This document shows positions 12,878 through 25,228 of a stretch of 64,000 nucleotides of DNA, piece by piece; within the stretch, counting starts at the first letter, position 1, and every line of letters starts with the position of its first letter. The position numbers and the translations under genes are program-made. The DNA is from Parietaria judaica (lineage: Eukaryota > Streptophyta > Magnoliopsida > Rosales > Urticaceae): assembly GCA_954871525.1 (NCBI GenBank), contig OX940868.1, forward strand, positions 29,569,056 to 29,633,055, written 5' to 3'. A model generated the notes under the pieces. The model was not told where the DNA came from. It did not search any database and saw nothing but the letters and a program-made list of their open reading frames with translations.

Positions 12878-13450
12878 CAAGGTTTAAAATGTCGCTTGCC
12901 GATGTCGTTTCGCATTTTCCGTTTTACGGATATATCGCTTACCGATGGGCAAATCGTAAAAAAAGGGCATGCCGCATGCCGCATATACCGCACTTTTTGC
13001 ATGGGCATACCGCATGCCGATGGGGTTTTCGACGGATATTTTGTAAAAAATATTTGAGTATTTAAGCAAGATATTTATATAGGTTCAAAACTACATATTT
13101 AATAAATATAAGACATAATTGTATAGAACAAACACATTTGTAACTTAAATTTGTAGGTGAAATGTCTAATTTTAAGTCACTTTATTAGTTGAAGTGTATA
13201 ATATTAAGTCAAATTATTATGTTAAGTGAATATGTATGTTAAGTGTGTAATATTAAGTGAATATGCATGTAAACAAACTTAATATTAGTTGAGTTTATAA
13301 TATTAAATGAATATGTATATTAAGTGTGTGTGTATGGTAGGTGAAGTTAATATGTATGTTAAGCGTAAAATATTAAGTTAATTGGTTTAGGGTTTGTAAT
13401 ATTACAAACCCAATCACACAACTAAATTTCATACAAAAAGAATATTCTCT
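12878..13450 (+). mobile_element. Truncated hAT-like element of the CAAGGTTTAAA family (left part)
   Basis: It starts CAAGGTTTAAAATGTCGCTT and continues with a subterminal stretch of short CCGATG/CATGCCG inverted motifs, then an AT-rich array of TAATATTAAGT...GTATGTTAAG units (about 13140-13380). The same order occurs in the complete copies at 41965 and 59146. The right end is not present, so this copy is broken. Confidence 0.7.
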
Positions 13451-14722
13451 ATTATTATATTGTTAAATAAAGATTCTTTTATCATTAAATAACTTTAATA
13501 AATCTTTATTATTCAAATATATATAACTATTGATTAATTAATTATTTAACAAATTGTTAATTAATTATTAATAATAATTAAAAAACTAATTATAAATTCA
13601 AATATATATTACATTGATTAAAACTTGTTACTTTAATCAATTTACACATTGTATTTGGAATATTATAAATTTTAACATTTTAAAAAAATACACAAAATAA
13701 TAATACATACACATTATATATATAACAATATCGTATGTACACATATTAACTACACGTACTATAACTGTATAACATATATCACATATTAAATAATATAAAT
13801 ATATCAAATACAAAAAAATAAAATAAAATAATCAAAAAGTGTATTTGGTGTGGTGAATAGTACTCCACCAAATTTAGTGGGATATTGTTCATAAATTGCA
13901 TATTATACCAAAACGGTGCAAGATATAGACTTAGGTTGGACTGGGTTGAGTTTGATTTCAACACTATTTTAGTGTTTTGTCCTCCCATTAAGGATGACCT
14001 TAAATCAAAATGGTGTTTTGCCGTCCCATTTTGGTGAATTCAACACCATTCTGGATGTCTCTTAGCATTTTAAATCAAAACTCTAGATGATATCTCTCGA
14101 TTGACACTTCAAGGGCCTAAAACTATTGTTTATTGTGGTTCAATATGTTTTTTTTTTGGTCATGTCTTGTTCACTTTGTTGTTAAGTGAGTTTGACCGAG
14201 ACTGCCAACTCTATTTAAGCTCTATTTTGGAATTGATTGCACTTAATGTTGATTAAATCAGAACTCTTTTTTTTTTTTTTTTCTAATAATTTAATATGTT
14301 GGTGAGCGCGCGAGTGCGAATCTTAATGTCCAATCACCCTAAATTTGACCGTGAGCGAGTGCAATTTACCACATTTGGCTTTCTCTTGCTTGAGTTGAGT
14401 CGGTTTGTGAATTTCGTTTTCATATAAATATATATTTTGTATTTCATTCATTCATCCATCATACCATACTAATGTCTCTGTCTATGTCTACATATGTCGT
14501 GGCCACCACTGCAAAAATCTCAGGGAAAAGAAAAGAGAGTCATGGGAAAAGGCACAGACCCCAAGGCCTTCACAATAATATACAATATAAAAAGGCAGAG
14601 TCTCATTTCAATTTTTTCAGAATTAATTATATATAATAAGCCTTTCATGATGACGACTCCACGAGTACGCTGCTTCAGAAATCTATGAGTATTTGTGTAT
14701 GATATCTGTATACATATGCTAA
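13451..14722. other. Distal AIL1 upstream region, no gene seen
   Basis: AT-rich spacer with a poly-T tract at about 14267-14282. No coding sequence was recognised. Confidence 0.45.
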
Positions 14723-14756
14723 TTTATTGGGGAGTAAAATGATAATCATCTACTTC
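14723..14756 (+). repeat. 34-bp perfect direct repeat, copy 1 (AIL1 upstream)
   Basis: Identical over 34 bases to 15938-15971 in AIL1 intron 1, beginning TTTATTGGGGAGTAAAATGA and ending ATCTACTTC. The two copies are 1215 bases apart, and the flanks differ immediately on both sides. Confidence 0.95.
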
Positions 14757-15156
14757 TATTAAGTAAATTTATGAGTCCCCAACATAAATAAAAAGATTAT
14801 TAACTGGCATAAGTATTTAAACATTGACAAACTAAAAAAATATGCGAAGTGAAAAATAACAATAAAAGTTTTCAAAATTGAGAGGATGCATATTTTTCTC
14901 AGTTTTTGTTAAAAACGTTGACATGACGTATATTTTGGTCAACTTGATGTTACATGACATCCAACCAACATTTTTAAGAATACGAATTACGTCAATTTTA
15001 TTGAATTTAAATATTTTTGCTGCTAGGTTTTACTTGAGAGTTGAGACTATGTCGTCTGATCCGTTAATCAAACTTACTTATGCCACCAATATTTTTATAT
15101 ATAATCTCTATATCTATATCAAAGGTGAAAAATCGTGAAAAATCGTCAAACTCGAA

Positions 15157-15301
15157 GTCGCGATGCGTCGCGGGTGAACAGGTCGCGATGCTTCAGTGGC
15201 GCGCTCTCATTGGACGAGACCAATTCTCTCGCATTGTTGCTCCGCGTCGCGATTCCTACCAATTAGTCGCGACGTCCCTTCCGCATAGTGACGCGTCGCG
15301 A
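15157..15301. repeat. TCGCGA-rich segment upstream of AIL1
   Basis: Six GTCGCG hexamers (about 15157, 15166, 15182, 15246, 15266 and 15294), five of them inside the palindrome TCGCGA, lie 250-400 bases before the AIL1 ATG in otherwise AT-rich DNA. The segment (about 15120-15345) is CpG-dense. It may be a small transposon remnant or a regulatory cluster. I see no terminal inverted repeat. Confidence 0.6.
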
Positions 15302-15548
15302 ACACGCCTCACGCAACGCAGTGCGCCAATGTGCAGCTCTAATCTATATTCTATACATATGATTATGAATATGATATGTGCATCATCTTTATATTAATAA
15401 TCATGATACAAAAATCAGAAAAGACAAGATACAAGTAAATTAGCTTTCCTTGGGCAGCTTTGAAGTTTGAGCTTGAAGAAGCCCTAAAGTGAGAGAGAAT
15501 ATATATAAAGAAAACACTCTCTTTCTCTCTCTCTCTCAAGAAGTAAAA

Positions 15549-18500
15549 ATGAGCAACTGGTTGGGTTTCTCTCTAACGCCACACCTGAGAATCCACGAAG
15601 GGTTGATGGAGGGCAATAATAATAACCAGGAAGACATCAATGGTCCTCTCTACTCTCTCATGCCTCTCCGCTCTGATGGCTCTCTCTGCGACCCTTTTCC
15701 ACGCCCTCCTCAGCATCAACCTGGTATACATATACTTCTCAGCTTTTATATATAGTATAAAATATAAATGATCCTCTTCTTCTTCGTCTAGCTAGGTTAC
15801 CACCTTTGTAGCTTCATATATTATTTGAGATTGTTTTATTTTTATTTTGCATGTTTATAACACAAAAACACATATATATTTATATAATATATATAAATAT
15901 ATCTATATTGGGAGAGACTATTGAACATTTATTTTATTTTATTGGGGAGTAAAATGATAATCATCTACTTCATCAAGGATATTCAAGATTGCCACCTTCA
16001 GAGTTTGAGGAGATAGCTTTAGATTTTTTGTTTTGTTTTGCATATATAAAGAAGAGTAGTTATTAGCGAGCTGAGCGTGACCTATTACAGATTGGAGGTA
16101 CGAGAACTGCATGGGATTAATCACGTCGGCGGCGAAGAACGTCTCCGGTGGAAACCCGAGCTGCGAAGAAGACAGCGAGAACAACGGCCATTCCGATAAT
16201 AATCAAGACCAACAACCGAAGCTCGAAGACTTCCTGGGCTGTTGCTACTCAAACTCTCCCGAGAATCACCACCATCACCCCAACCACCAGTCGAAGATCA
16301 ATGTCAACCTCTCTCCGACCAGCCAAAGTCAAAGTCAGCAAGACCTAATGCAGATGAACTACGCGCAGTTTCTCATCCCCAACAACAGCGACACTGCTAA
16401 TAATAACATGTACAAGTCGTGGCTTGGCCAGGCCTTGCCTTACCAGGCCGTATCCGTCGATCACGAGGATCTTCGTCGGAAATGTGCCGATGATCATCCG
16501 CAACCGGACTGCTCTGGTGGCTTTCAGACCCTGGCACTTACGATGAGCCCGACCGTGCTGAATAGCCGTGCAGATTCGTCGTTGCAAGTGGTGACGACGT
16601 TGGAGAACAGGAAGAGAGGTGGCGGAGGGAAATCCGTGACAACGGTGAAAGAGCCGGTTCCTCGGAAGTCTCTTGATACGTTCGGTCAGAGAACTTCTCA
16701 GTATCGTGGGGTTACGAGGTACTTCATACACATATTAAGTCTACTAATATTAATTCATACACATAAAAAAAATACAATATTGTTATTTCTCATGAAAATA
16801 ATTGAACTTGTGCGTTTGAAACATGGTTTGATTAGCAAAGTTATGACGTCAAAATATAATTTTGTCAATTCTATTTTTGTTGAAAATAGAGATTGGTCTT
16901 AATTATGGTGTAACTAATTATTTATTTGATTTAATTTGTTTGCCCTTAGACATAGGTGGACAGGGAGATATGAAGCTCATCTGTGGGACAACAGCTGTAG
17001 AAAAGAAGGACAAACAAGGAAAGGAAGGCAAGGTGAGAGACAATGCTATCATATATATATATATATATATATATAATTTGGTTATAATGAAAAGAAAATA
17101 ATTAAAAAAGCAGTCTTTTTTTTATAAAGAGTCTGTGTTACATGTTTTATAGTTTACATTTACACTCGTGATGATATTATAGTAATATTATTTTTTGTTT
17201 TTCCCTTTGCTTTTTGGTGTTGGCAGAGGAATGAACTAATATAACTGATGATCGTTGCTTTTGTTTATTCATGCATGTGTTATTCTTGGGTGGACGTTCT
17301 GTACCAATTTCATCCAAACTCAAGTATATCTCGGTATGTATATTAACATCCCATATATATATATATATATATTATGATTTTCTCTAGCATTTATCAATTA
17401 ACTATCTTTGTAATTAATTATATCAAGGTGGTTATGATAAGGAAGACAAAGCAGCAAGGGCTTATGATTTAGCAGCTCTCAAGTATTGGGGACCAACTAC
17501 CCATATAAATTTCCCTGTACGTAATTAATTAATTAATCACTTGTAATTAGGGTTTTGAATATATATATTTCATGAAACATTATAATATAAGATTTTCATT
17601 AACTGTGTGTCACAGCTAAGCGCATACGAAAAGGAACTGGAAGAGATGAAGAGCATGACAAGACAAGAATTTGTGGCCAACTTGAGAAGGTATATATATA
17701 CAAAGTAGCCTTGTTTCCTAAACCGTCAATTGAATTCCTTTTACCCTTTTGCCTTTTATACAAAAATGGTGTAAATGTACATAAATGATGAACAGGAAGA
17801 GCAGTGGCTTCTCGAGAGGAGCTTCCATGTACAGAGGTGTCACAAGGTATGGCAGCTTCAATAATGGACACCCCATTATATTTCCCTTCTCTTTTTTTTT
17901 TGCAGCCTTTTGATTATTTATATTCATATATATATGGTTAAATATTGCTCATTTTTAAGAAATTTCTTTAGTGGTAAAAAAAGTATATGTGTATGTTGGG
18001 GTTTCAGACACCATCAGCATGGGAGGTGGCAAGCTAGGATTGGTCGGGTGGCTGGGAACAAGGATTTGTACCTTGGAACATTTAGTAAGCCCTTCCAGTA
18101 TCCAATATATAAATCTTTCAGTTTAGGTTTGTTTGCATTGATTACTAAAATATGAAGATATATGCCGTTATAACTAAACTTTGAGGTCTCTTATTTGCAT
18201 TAGTTACTAAAATATGAGGATTATTATGTTGTCATAAACAAAACTTGAAAACTTAATAGCACTAATTACTTAAACATGACGACTAATGCCGCTATTTACC
18301 TAAATATAAGACACAGCCTTGTAGAATTTTGTGATCAATCAAATCATAAAAATCTAGGTTTTTAGGTCTCCGTGACCAGCTAGAAGCATAGTCACACCAA
18401 AACTTTAAGAATGACTTACCTTTTGTAAGATTCTCAAAAGTAAATTGAGTTTTTTTTTTTTTTTTTTTTGATACATTATGGTATCATTAATGGTAGGCAC

Positions 18501-19026
18501 GCAAGAGGAAGCTGCGGAGGCGTATGACATTGCGGCAATAAAGTTCCGAGGCACGAGCGCAGTGACCAACTTCGACATCGGCCGATACGACGTGAAGAGG
18601 ATATGCTCGAGCTCGACGCTCATTGCCAGTGACCTCGCCAAGCGCTCTCCAAACAAGGAGCCCGCCGCGCCCGCGCCATTGCTGGCCCTAGAAGACTTCA
18701 ACTCCTGCGCAACGTCGTCCTCGTCCCACTCCCCACCGCAGCCTCTCCTGGCCATCACGAGCGGCGAGCCCTCCGAAGAACTCTCCGAAATGGTGTGGAG
18801 CACCACCGGAACCGACAATCAGGTGCAAGAGATCGACTCGGAGGCCGATAAGAACGCTTGCGAGTACTCTCAAGGCTATTTCATGCATAGTAATGGACAC
18901 GGAGATGCAAAGTTTGATCATCACAGCGATGATCGTGACTGTGAGGCCGATGATCAGCGTGGTCGGATCGGAAACCTGGGTCTCGCTCAGCAACACGCGC
19001 CGATGTTTGCGCTGTGGAACGAGTGA
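15549..19026 (+). CDS. AIL1: AINTEGUMENTA-LIKE 1 AP2-family transcription factor
   Basis: Nine exons: 15549-15723, 16091-16718, 16950-17032, 17325-17333, 17428-17516, 17616-17689, 17796-17846, 18008-18084 and 18497-19026. All have GT-AG borders and continuous phase, giving 571 residues. N-terminal euANT motifs are present: WLGFSLTP (4-11), [18 protein letters not shown] and TFGQRTS just before the first AP2 repeat. AP2-R1 (about 263-334) has the ANT-type 10-residue insertion [21 protein letters not shown] linker [20 protein letters not shown] follows, then AP2-R2 (about 364-425). Assignment to AIL1 rather than ANT, BBM or PLT rests on the start [15 protein letters not shown], the AP2-R2 form [14 protein letters not shown] and the post-domain block [28 protein letters not shown] proteins are nuclear activators that keep cells dividing in meristems and organ primordia. 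The C-terminus (ending FALWNE) is longer than in Arabidopsis AIL1. Start chosen: first ATG, motif at residue 4. Confidence 0.95.
15938..15971 (+). repeat. 34-bp perfect direct repeat, copy 2 (AIL1 intron 1)
   Basis: Second copy of the 34-bp sequence at 14723-14756, lying in intron 1 and 120 bases before the exon 2 acceptor at 16090/16091. Confidence 0.95.
17325..17333 (+). other. AIL1: 9-nt micro-exon of AIL1
   Basis: TATATCTCG between AAG and GTATGT splice borders completes the codons for V-Y-L-G of the QVYLGGY motif with its neighbours (phases 1 and 1). A 9-nt exon at exactly this place is a known conserved trait of AP2/ANT genes, and no other reading joins exons 3 and 5 with the motif intact. 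Confidence 0.93.
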
Positions 19027-19304
19027 TCTGCTTAGCTAGAAAGTGAACCTTTGATGTTTTTCTACGTAGTAATAGAATTAGCTTAGTTTCTTAGGTCGAT
19101 AAGTTGATATGATAATAGGCTTTAGGTCAAAGAAAGGAAAAATAGAAAACATGCAACACTAGTCTGAGTAATTGGGGAGCTATGTTTTGGTTTTTTTTGG
19201 TGCTTCTTAATTTACTCAATGAATTTAAATGTAGGTCATATGAATTATTTACTTTATGATGAGTCAAATTGGATTTTTGCACGTGCTATTTATTATTTAT
19301 AGAA

Positions 19305-20191
19305 GGGATAATAGCGGCAAAAGTGGCCAAAGTTAGGCCAAGTGTGCAAATAAGTGGCCAAACCGATTTAATATCGGCATAAGTAGCCAAAGTTTACCAA
19401 ACCGTGGACAGTACAAATTTCATCCATTTCATGTAAACGCCGTTAGCCACGTCAGCGCTAAAATCGTTATTTTTTCAATTGGTTTGAGATTTTAGGTCAA
19501 TATATGAAAACATGATATGAACATCAAGAAGACTAATACTAAAACCAACATTAAAAATAATATATGAATATCAAGAACACTATATGAACTTCAAAAATGT
19601 TACATGAACAATAAAAACAATATATCAACATCAATAGCACAAAAAACTTCTCTAATAAATATAAAAATATTGCCATAAGCAAAAATACCCATTTAGCCAC
19701 AAGTTTTTTTTTTTAATTACTCATTGTGTGTATTAAAATGAACTAAAATATGTATGTTTTAATACGTTTGTACAAAATAAAAATTTCGTTAATAATGTTG
19801 GCCTAACATTGTTAGTTAGAGTCGAGGCTAAAATCGAGACTTTGTAATATTATTTTATTGAGATATATTTAATTGTTAGAGACCCGAAATTTTGTTTAAG
19901 GAAATACCCATTTAGCCACAATATATTTTTAAAAATGTTACTCATTTTGTGTATTAAAATGTACCAAAATGGGTAGTGTTTTAAAAACTTTGTAAAAAAA
20001 GTGATAATCTCGTTAATAATTTTGGCCTCATTGTTAGTTAGAGCCGGGACTAACGGTGTTGACATGAAATGGATGGAATTTGTACTGTCCACGGTTTGGT
20101 AAACTTTGGCTACTTATGCCGATATTAAATCGGTTTGGCCACTTATTTGCACACTTGGCCTAACTTTGGCCACTTTTGCCGCTATTATCCC
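19305..20191. mobile_element. Mutator-like non-autonomous element, 887 bp
   Basis: Terminal inverted repeats of about 125 bases start GGGATAATAGCGGCAAAAGT and run through GGCCAAAGTTAGGCCAAGTG to GGACAGTACAAATT. A perfect 9-bp target duplication TTTATAGAA flanks it (19296-19304, 20192-20200). The interior (19490-19650) has diverged copies of a motif like ATATGAACATCAAGAACACT, found in reverse orientation in the tandem repeats at 32336-34160. There is no coding capacity. It lies 280 bases past the AIL1 stop codon. Confidence 0.93.
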
Positions 20192-20379
20192 TTTATAGAA
20201 TGTAGACCATCTCTTTTTTTAAAAAAAAATTGCTTAATAATATTGCTAGCTTTTTATACACGTTTTGTAGCTTGTTATAGAAATATTAAAAAAAAAGTAA
20301 TCGAGTTGTTAATTTTTAATAATACTAGCAGAAGTGCTAAGAAATTTGCATGTGCCTCTTGTAAATATCAAGAAGAAAA

Positions 20380-21079
20380 AGATTCATATTGTGAGATGGA
20401 TGAAACCAAGACAAGGTAGATTTAAACTCAATATTGATGGGAGTAGCCTTGGAAATCCGGGGCTCGCGGGCGGAGGGGGTATCCTCAGTGACCACAAAAG
20501 TAAGTTTATGTTTGGTTTTTCAAAGTTTTTAGGTACCTGCACTAACAATGAAGCGGAGCTAAGGGCAGTCCTTGAAGGTTTACGTATTTGCAACCAAATG
20601 GGGTATGATGGAATCGACATCGAATGCGACTCAAGAATTATTGTTGGATGGATTCAATCTCGCAATTGCAACTTGTGGTATCTTTGGGACTTTTGGGAAC
20701 AACTCTCTCAACATCTAGAGGTCTAGGACTTCTCCATATGTCATTTCTACAGAGAGGGGAACTAAGTTGCTGATGCTTTGGCCCGTTTGGGCGCGGAAGG
20801 AATAGATAACTTGTTTAGATTGGATAATATGGGTACTGCATATATTAGGCAGGTTTAAGGATTGAGTTCAGGTATCGTGGTTAAGAATATTTTGTAAGTT
20901 TGAAAAGAATCTTTTGTAAGTTTGAAATTTGGATCGTTTGGGATATTTTATGTCATATTTTGTGTAAATCCCTCGTATCTTTGTGTTACTACGGTTTTCC
21001 TCTGCCATAAGTGAGGTGTTTATCAATAAATTTGAGACGGGGTCATGAGACCTGTGAGCCCGGCTATTTAAAAAAAAAA
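20380..21079 (+). pseudogene. LINE retrotransposon 3' end with broken RNase H domain
   Basis: The plus-strand frame from about 20400 gives GRFKLNIDGSSLGNPG, then GGGGILSDHKSKF, TNNEAELRAVLEGLRIC, IECDSR and, after two stop codons, VADALARLGAEG. This is the plant LINE-type RNase H domain, with the catalytic D of NIDGS, the E of NEAEL and the D of ECDSR visible. Stops at about 20724 and 20764 break it. The copy ends in a GAGACGGGGTCATGAGACC...A-rich tail at about 21070-21079, typical of LINE 3' ends. The 5' part with endonuclease and reverse transcriptase is missing (5' truncation). Confidence 0.85.
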
Positions 21080-22534
21080 GTATAATACTCAAAATATGTT
21101 TTAAATGAGATAGGGATATTCTAGTTTTATTTGAACTATATAACTAAAAATTGTATAATGTAATAATTATATGTTCGATGCAATTGCACAATTTTGAGAT
21201 GATTTAGATTATTACTTATGCTGTTATTTTCCGTAATGACTGTTACGCAGTCGATCAGCAAACCGCAAGCTTGCAAGTTGCACACCCGACACTCACCAAG
21301 TCAGGCTAGCGAGTCAGCCCTGTTTTGCCTATACCTTAATTAAACTCATCCCGTATTTAGTGTTGATTTTTCCCGGCCGGGCACTAATTATACATGTTAT
21401 CATCTTGGAAGAATTTCACCTGTGTCATTCTTAAATACGATTATAATTAATATTTTGTAGTTTTGTTAGGAACTTCTCGTTTGCCATCTAGATTTTTTTT
21501 TTTTTTTTAATAATTGTAATCTCGATTTGAATATTACTAACAACGAACATAGTTATCTCTTGGTGAAAATTTAAGTTTCTCTAAAACAAATGCATTTAAC
21601 CATTTGGCCGGTAACTTCTAAAGAACTACATTTTTTTTTCAAAAAAAAACTCAACATAGAAATTTAACCTACACTTAGGCACAAATCATCCTATGAAATG
21701 GTTTCAAGAACAATTATATGAGAGCTAAAATCGAATTAATATCACTCCAATTATCAAGAATAGCCATAAGTAGAGCCGGCTATGACTATAAACAAACAAG
21801 GTTGGCGCTTAGGGCTTTCAAATTTAAGGGCCTCAATTTTATAAATATATTATTGTACAATTATAATTAAATACAAAAAATAATTACTAAGGACAAAAAA
21901 AATTAGGAGGCTTGTGACCTCGACTAAAAAGTATAACCTCAAGGCCAATCATGACCATAAATATTACACTATAATAAAAGTATTAGAGAAAAAATGCCAT
22001 ACCACTAAATAACATTTAGAGGAATACCTAGGTTGAAACTTGAAACAAAACAAAATCTAATGAAATTTTGCAGCCTAATCTCACTATTTTACGGAATAAA
22101 AAAAATATAACTTACAAAAGCGATAATTAAGAAGTGAAATAAGCATTCAGAAGGGTGAAAGGTGAAAAATTGTTGTTCCAGTTGAATACCTGGCTTTACA
22201 GCATAAATAATACATTCTGCTGGAGAAGAAAAAATAGTAAAAAAGAAAGAATTGATCATCAGAGTCAGACTGATAAATATGTTATCGTACGTAGGATATA
22301 TATTAGGCTACATACAATAGAGAAAAAGTCAAAGAAGTAGGTCCCAGAAAGCCTTTGACTCGGACAGATAGAGAGAATCTAAGCAGTGCTAGGCTCTTGA
22401 ATTCGCTGTGATGGTGAAATGAGTCCGCCATTTTGCTTTGATTTGCGTGCCTTAGTTTTGGCTTTCTCCTTCTTCATTCAATGATATAAAACTGTATATT
22501 AAAATGATAACTTAATTATATTTGTGTGTATGTA
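21080..22534. other. Spacer with small decayed repeats
   Basis: Nothing coding was recognised. A segment at about 21772-21955 starts GAGCCGGCTATGAC and ends GGCCAATCATGACC and resembles the GGCCGGC-ended elements at 44878 and 47580. It is too diverged to define. Confidence 0.4.
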
Positions 22535-22690
22535 TCTAATTTTAAATACCGCTTGTAAATATCGTTTCGTACTTTTTATTTTATGGATATTTTGCTTGTC
22601 GATTGGTATATCGATATGTATGTCGATGAGTATGCCGATGGATATATCGTTTTGCATCGAAAAAAGATTTTCGATAAACATGGCGATGAA
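22535..22690 (+). mobile_element. Diverged fragment of the CAAGGTTTAAA hAT-like family
   Basis: Similar in order to the left ends at 12885 and 59153: TTTTAAATACCGCTTG, then CGTTTCG, then a series of short CGAT/ATCG motifs (TATGCCGATGGATATATCG). The terminal CAAGG and the rest of the element are lost. Confidence 0.55.
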
Positions 22691-24068
22691 TATTCAGAAA
22701 ATTTAATACCTTTCTACTCCATGTACCCAATGTTTTTGACCGTTTAGGCGTTTACTACAAAATTGCTGTAAAGATATCATGATAAACTTATCGACATTCT
22801 GGTCTTGTAATATTCGGATCTTCCTATTACATTCTTGACAGTGATTCAATCCTAATTTTTGTTTAAAAAAAATTAAATTTCAACCTATTTAAGATAAAAT
22901 TATAATTTAGAATTGGCAGTGCCATTTTTTATTTTTTTTCAACATATGTATATATTCAACCTATTTTTTTCTCTCGTTCGTAATTGATTTTTTTTTTTTT
23001 AGTATATATATTCACATGTTTTTCATTTGTTGCTTGCAATGTAATAAAAGGGTCTTTTTTTTCGGATTTTTGGCAGAGCTCAATAAATGTAGAGCTGATA
23101 CGTAGGTACTGTCCATATTTTCATTGGGAACAAAACCATGCAATGAATGACCTATCAATATTATAACATAAACATAGTACTCAATATTCTTTGGTCTTTG
23201 TCGAAGGAAATTTATCAGCTATTATAAAAATGAATATATAGTCCCTTAAAAAATGTATATAGTCATTTGTATAGTTGTAGTGTTGTACAATAAGAATTCT
23301 ATTTCCTTGACAATAGTACCGATAGAAAAACCGCAATTTTTATTTTACATGTCGATGGCTAGCAGGTCTATTTACGGAGAAAAAAAATAATAAAAAAGGC
23401 ATGTCGTACGTAGTGCAAATATCGATGAAGTTTTACGAACATGCCAAGTTTCAATTTTTGAAAAATTGTTAGAATTCCATCTATATTGGCGTTAACCCCG
23501 TAAAATCACTTGCGATGAGTTAGTTTTTAACTTTTACACATTTTAGAGTTTTTAAAGGTAAATGATCCAAATATTTTGAAATTGATAGAGAGAAATAGCG
23601 AGGTATGAACTATGAATAGAAGTCATTAACGGAGGTGGATGAAAAAGTGGATGGAATTCTAACAGTCTTACAAAAAGTAGAATTTGAATACTTTTGCCAT
23701 AGTTTTTTTACTTGACTTTATGTCTCACTAATTCTAAATTACTTAGGTACTTTTGCTGCTAATAATCCTAAAATTTGTTTAAATGTTAAAAATTAACACG
23801 TGACAGACGAGTTTACAGAATTGACGTCATATATGGAGGGAATTTTTTTTTTTTCTAAAAAATTTAAAACTCTAAATACTTTTACCATAACTTTTTTTTA
23901 AAATTAAATTGATCCCGCACCAATTTCAAACTACTTAATTACCATTCCTTAGCAGTTAGCAAGATGAATTGTTCAGAAAACAATCGCATATTTTTTCCAC
24001 GCAATCTACACGAGAGGTTAGTTAGATATAGAGTAGGTACATATATATACTACACTACACGTACGTAC

Positions 24069-24107
<39 letters not shown>

Positions 24108-24235
24108 TGCAAAGAGGGGTGAAGATTAAGATAGATATCAGGACAGAAGGGAATCCAAATAAAACAAACACCAAAAAAAAAGTTTGCAGTAACTAACAAT
24201 CACGAGCCAAATGAAATAAAACCAGAAAAGTTAAA

Positions 24236-24265
<30 letters not shown>
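22691..24265. other. Spacer with a decayed GCNGCAAAAGT-ended element
   Basis: A right end reading TACTTTTGCTGCTAATAATCC (about 23750-23770) resembles the inverse of the Mutator-like ends at 19305, and an internal inverted pair GTTAGAATTCCATC / GATGGAATTCTAAC lies at about 23468-23481 and 23651-23664. The left terminus is not recognisable. Long TA tracts lie at 24074-24105 and 24237-24265. Confidence 0.4.
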
Positions 24266-24269
<4 letters not shown>

Positions 24270-25228
24270 GCGAAGCCAGGAAAAATTACGAGAGGGGGCG
24301 ATTTTTTTTTTTTTTGGAAAATCAAACGAGTCGACATTGAAATTATTAACATTTATTGTAATATAATTATCTCGACGAAATTTCCTGGCATGAGAGTGGT
24401 TTACAATTTCTTATTATAATCAAAATTTTCCTCAACGAATTTTCATGTTTGTAATATTAATATAAGATGATTTCTCATCTAAAATTAAAGACTTTTTACA
24501 TAATTTAAATTATTGATTAATGGTGCACAATTTTTTTAAGTATTAAATATAAAATATAACTATTGAACAGTAACCGAGTTAAAATACCAGCTGAGACATT
24601 AACTGATTACATCTACATTATAATTTCTTAATATAAACTTTTTATAACTTGTTGAAGTATAAAGATATATCATTATATTTGACAAAAACAGTAAAAAAAG
24701 ATTCAAATAAAATAACAAAACATAATCTATCTAATTAACTATCTTGAAATATAATATTTATTTAAAGAATCGTAAAAAGATAATTCAATAATTTATAATA
24801 AAAAACTGCATAGTGCTATTCTTTCAATATAATTTGAGAAGCTAAATATAATAATTATACTCCAAATTTGAGCAACTAAAGATATACGTGTAGGTTGCAG
24901 ACATACTTTTATAGTGTGATTCACGACGAAGTAATGTAGAAAAGATGATTTTTGCTTACCTACATATCTTAATTCTAGCTTTCTATATTAGGTATATAAA
25001 AATAAATTAGGCATTTTAGAAGTAGAAGGAATCGAACTCACATCTTCCATGCACAAAAGACCTTTAAAAGCCACAACTATACCATTGAGACAAAGTTGTC
25101 TACTTTATAGCATTGCAATTTTTATTTATTAAATAGTATTTCCTTAAAATTGTATAAATATTAAAAAAACGCGCCGAAACCGAGTGGGGGCGGCCGATCC
25201 CGCTCGGCCCAACGTAGTTTCGCCCCTG
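24266..25228. mobile_element. hAT-like non-autonomous element (CAGGGGCGAA ends) with tRNA-like interior
   Basis: The left end AGGGGCGAAGCCAGGAAAAA and the right end TACGTTGGGC/CGCCCCTG (read inwards CAGGGGCGAAACTACG) form short inverted termini typical of plant hAT MITEs. The element sits inside TA repeats, so its 8-bp target duplication cannot be read. At 25018-25100 the minus strand carries a box A-like TCTCAATGGTATAG and box B-like GAGTTCGATTCC. No transposase is present. Confidence 0.75.
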
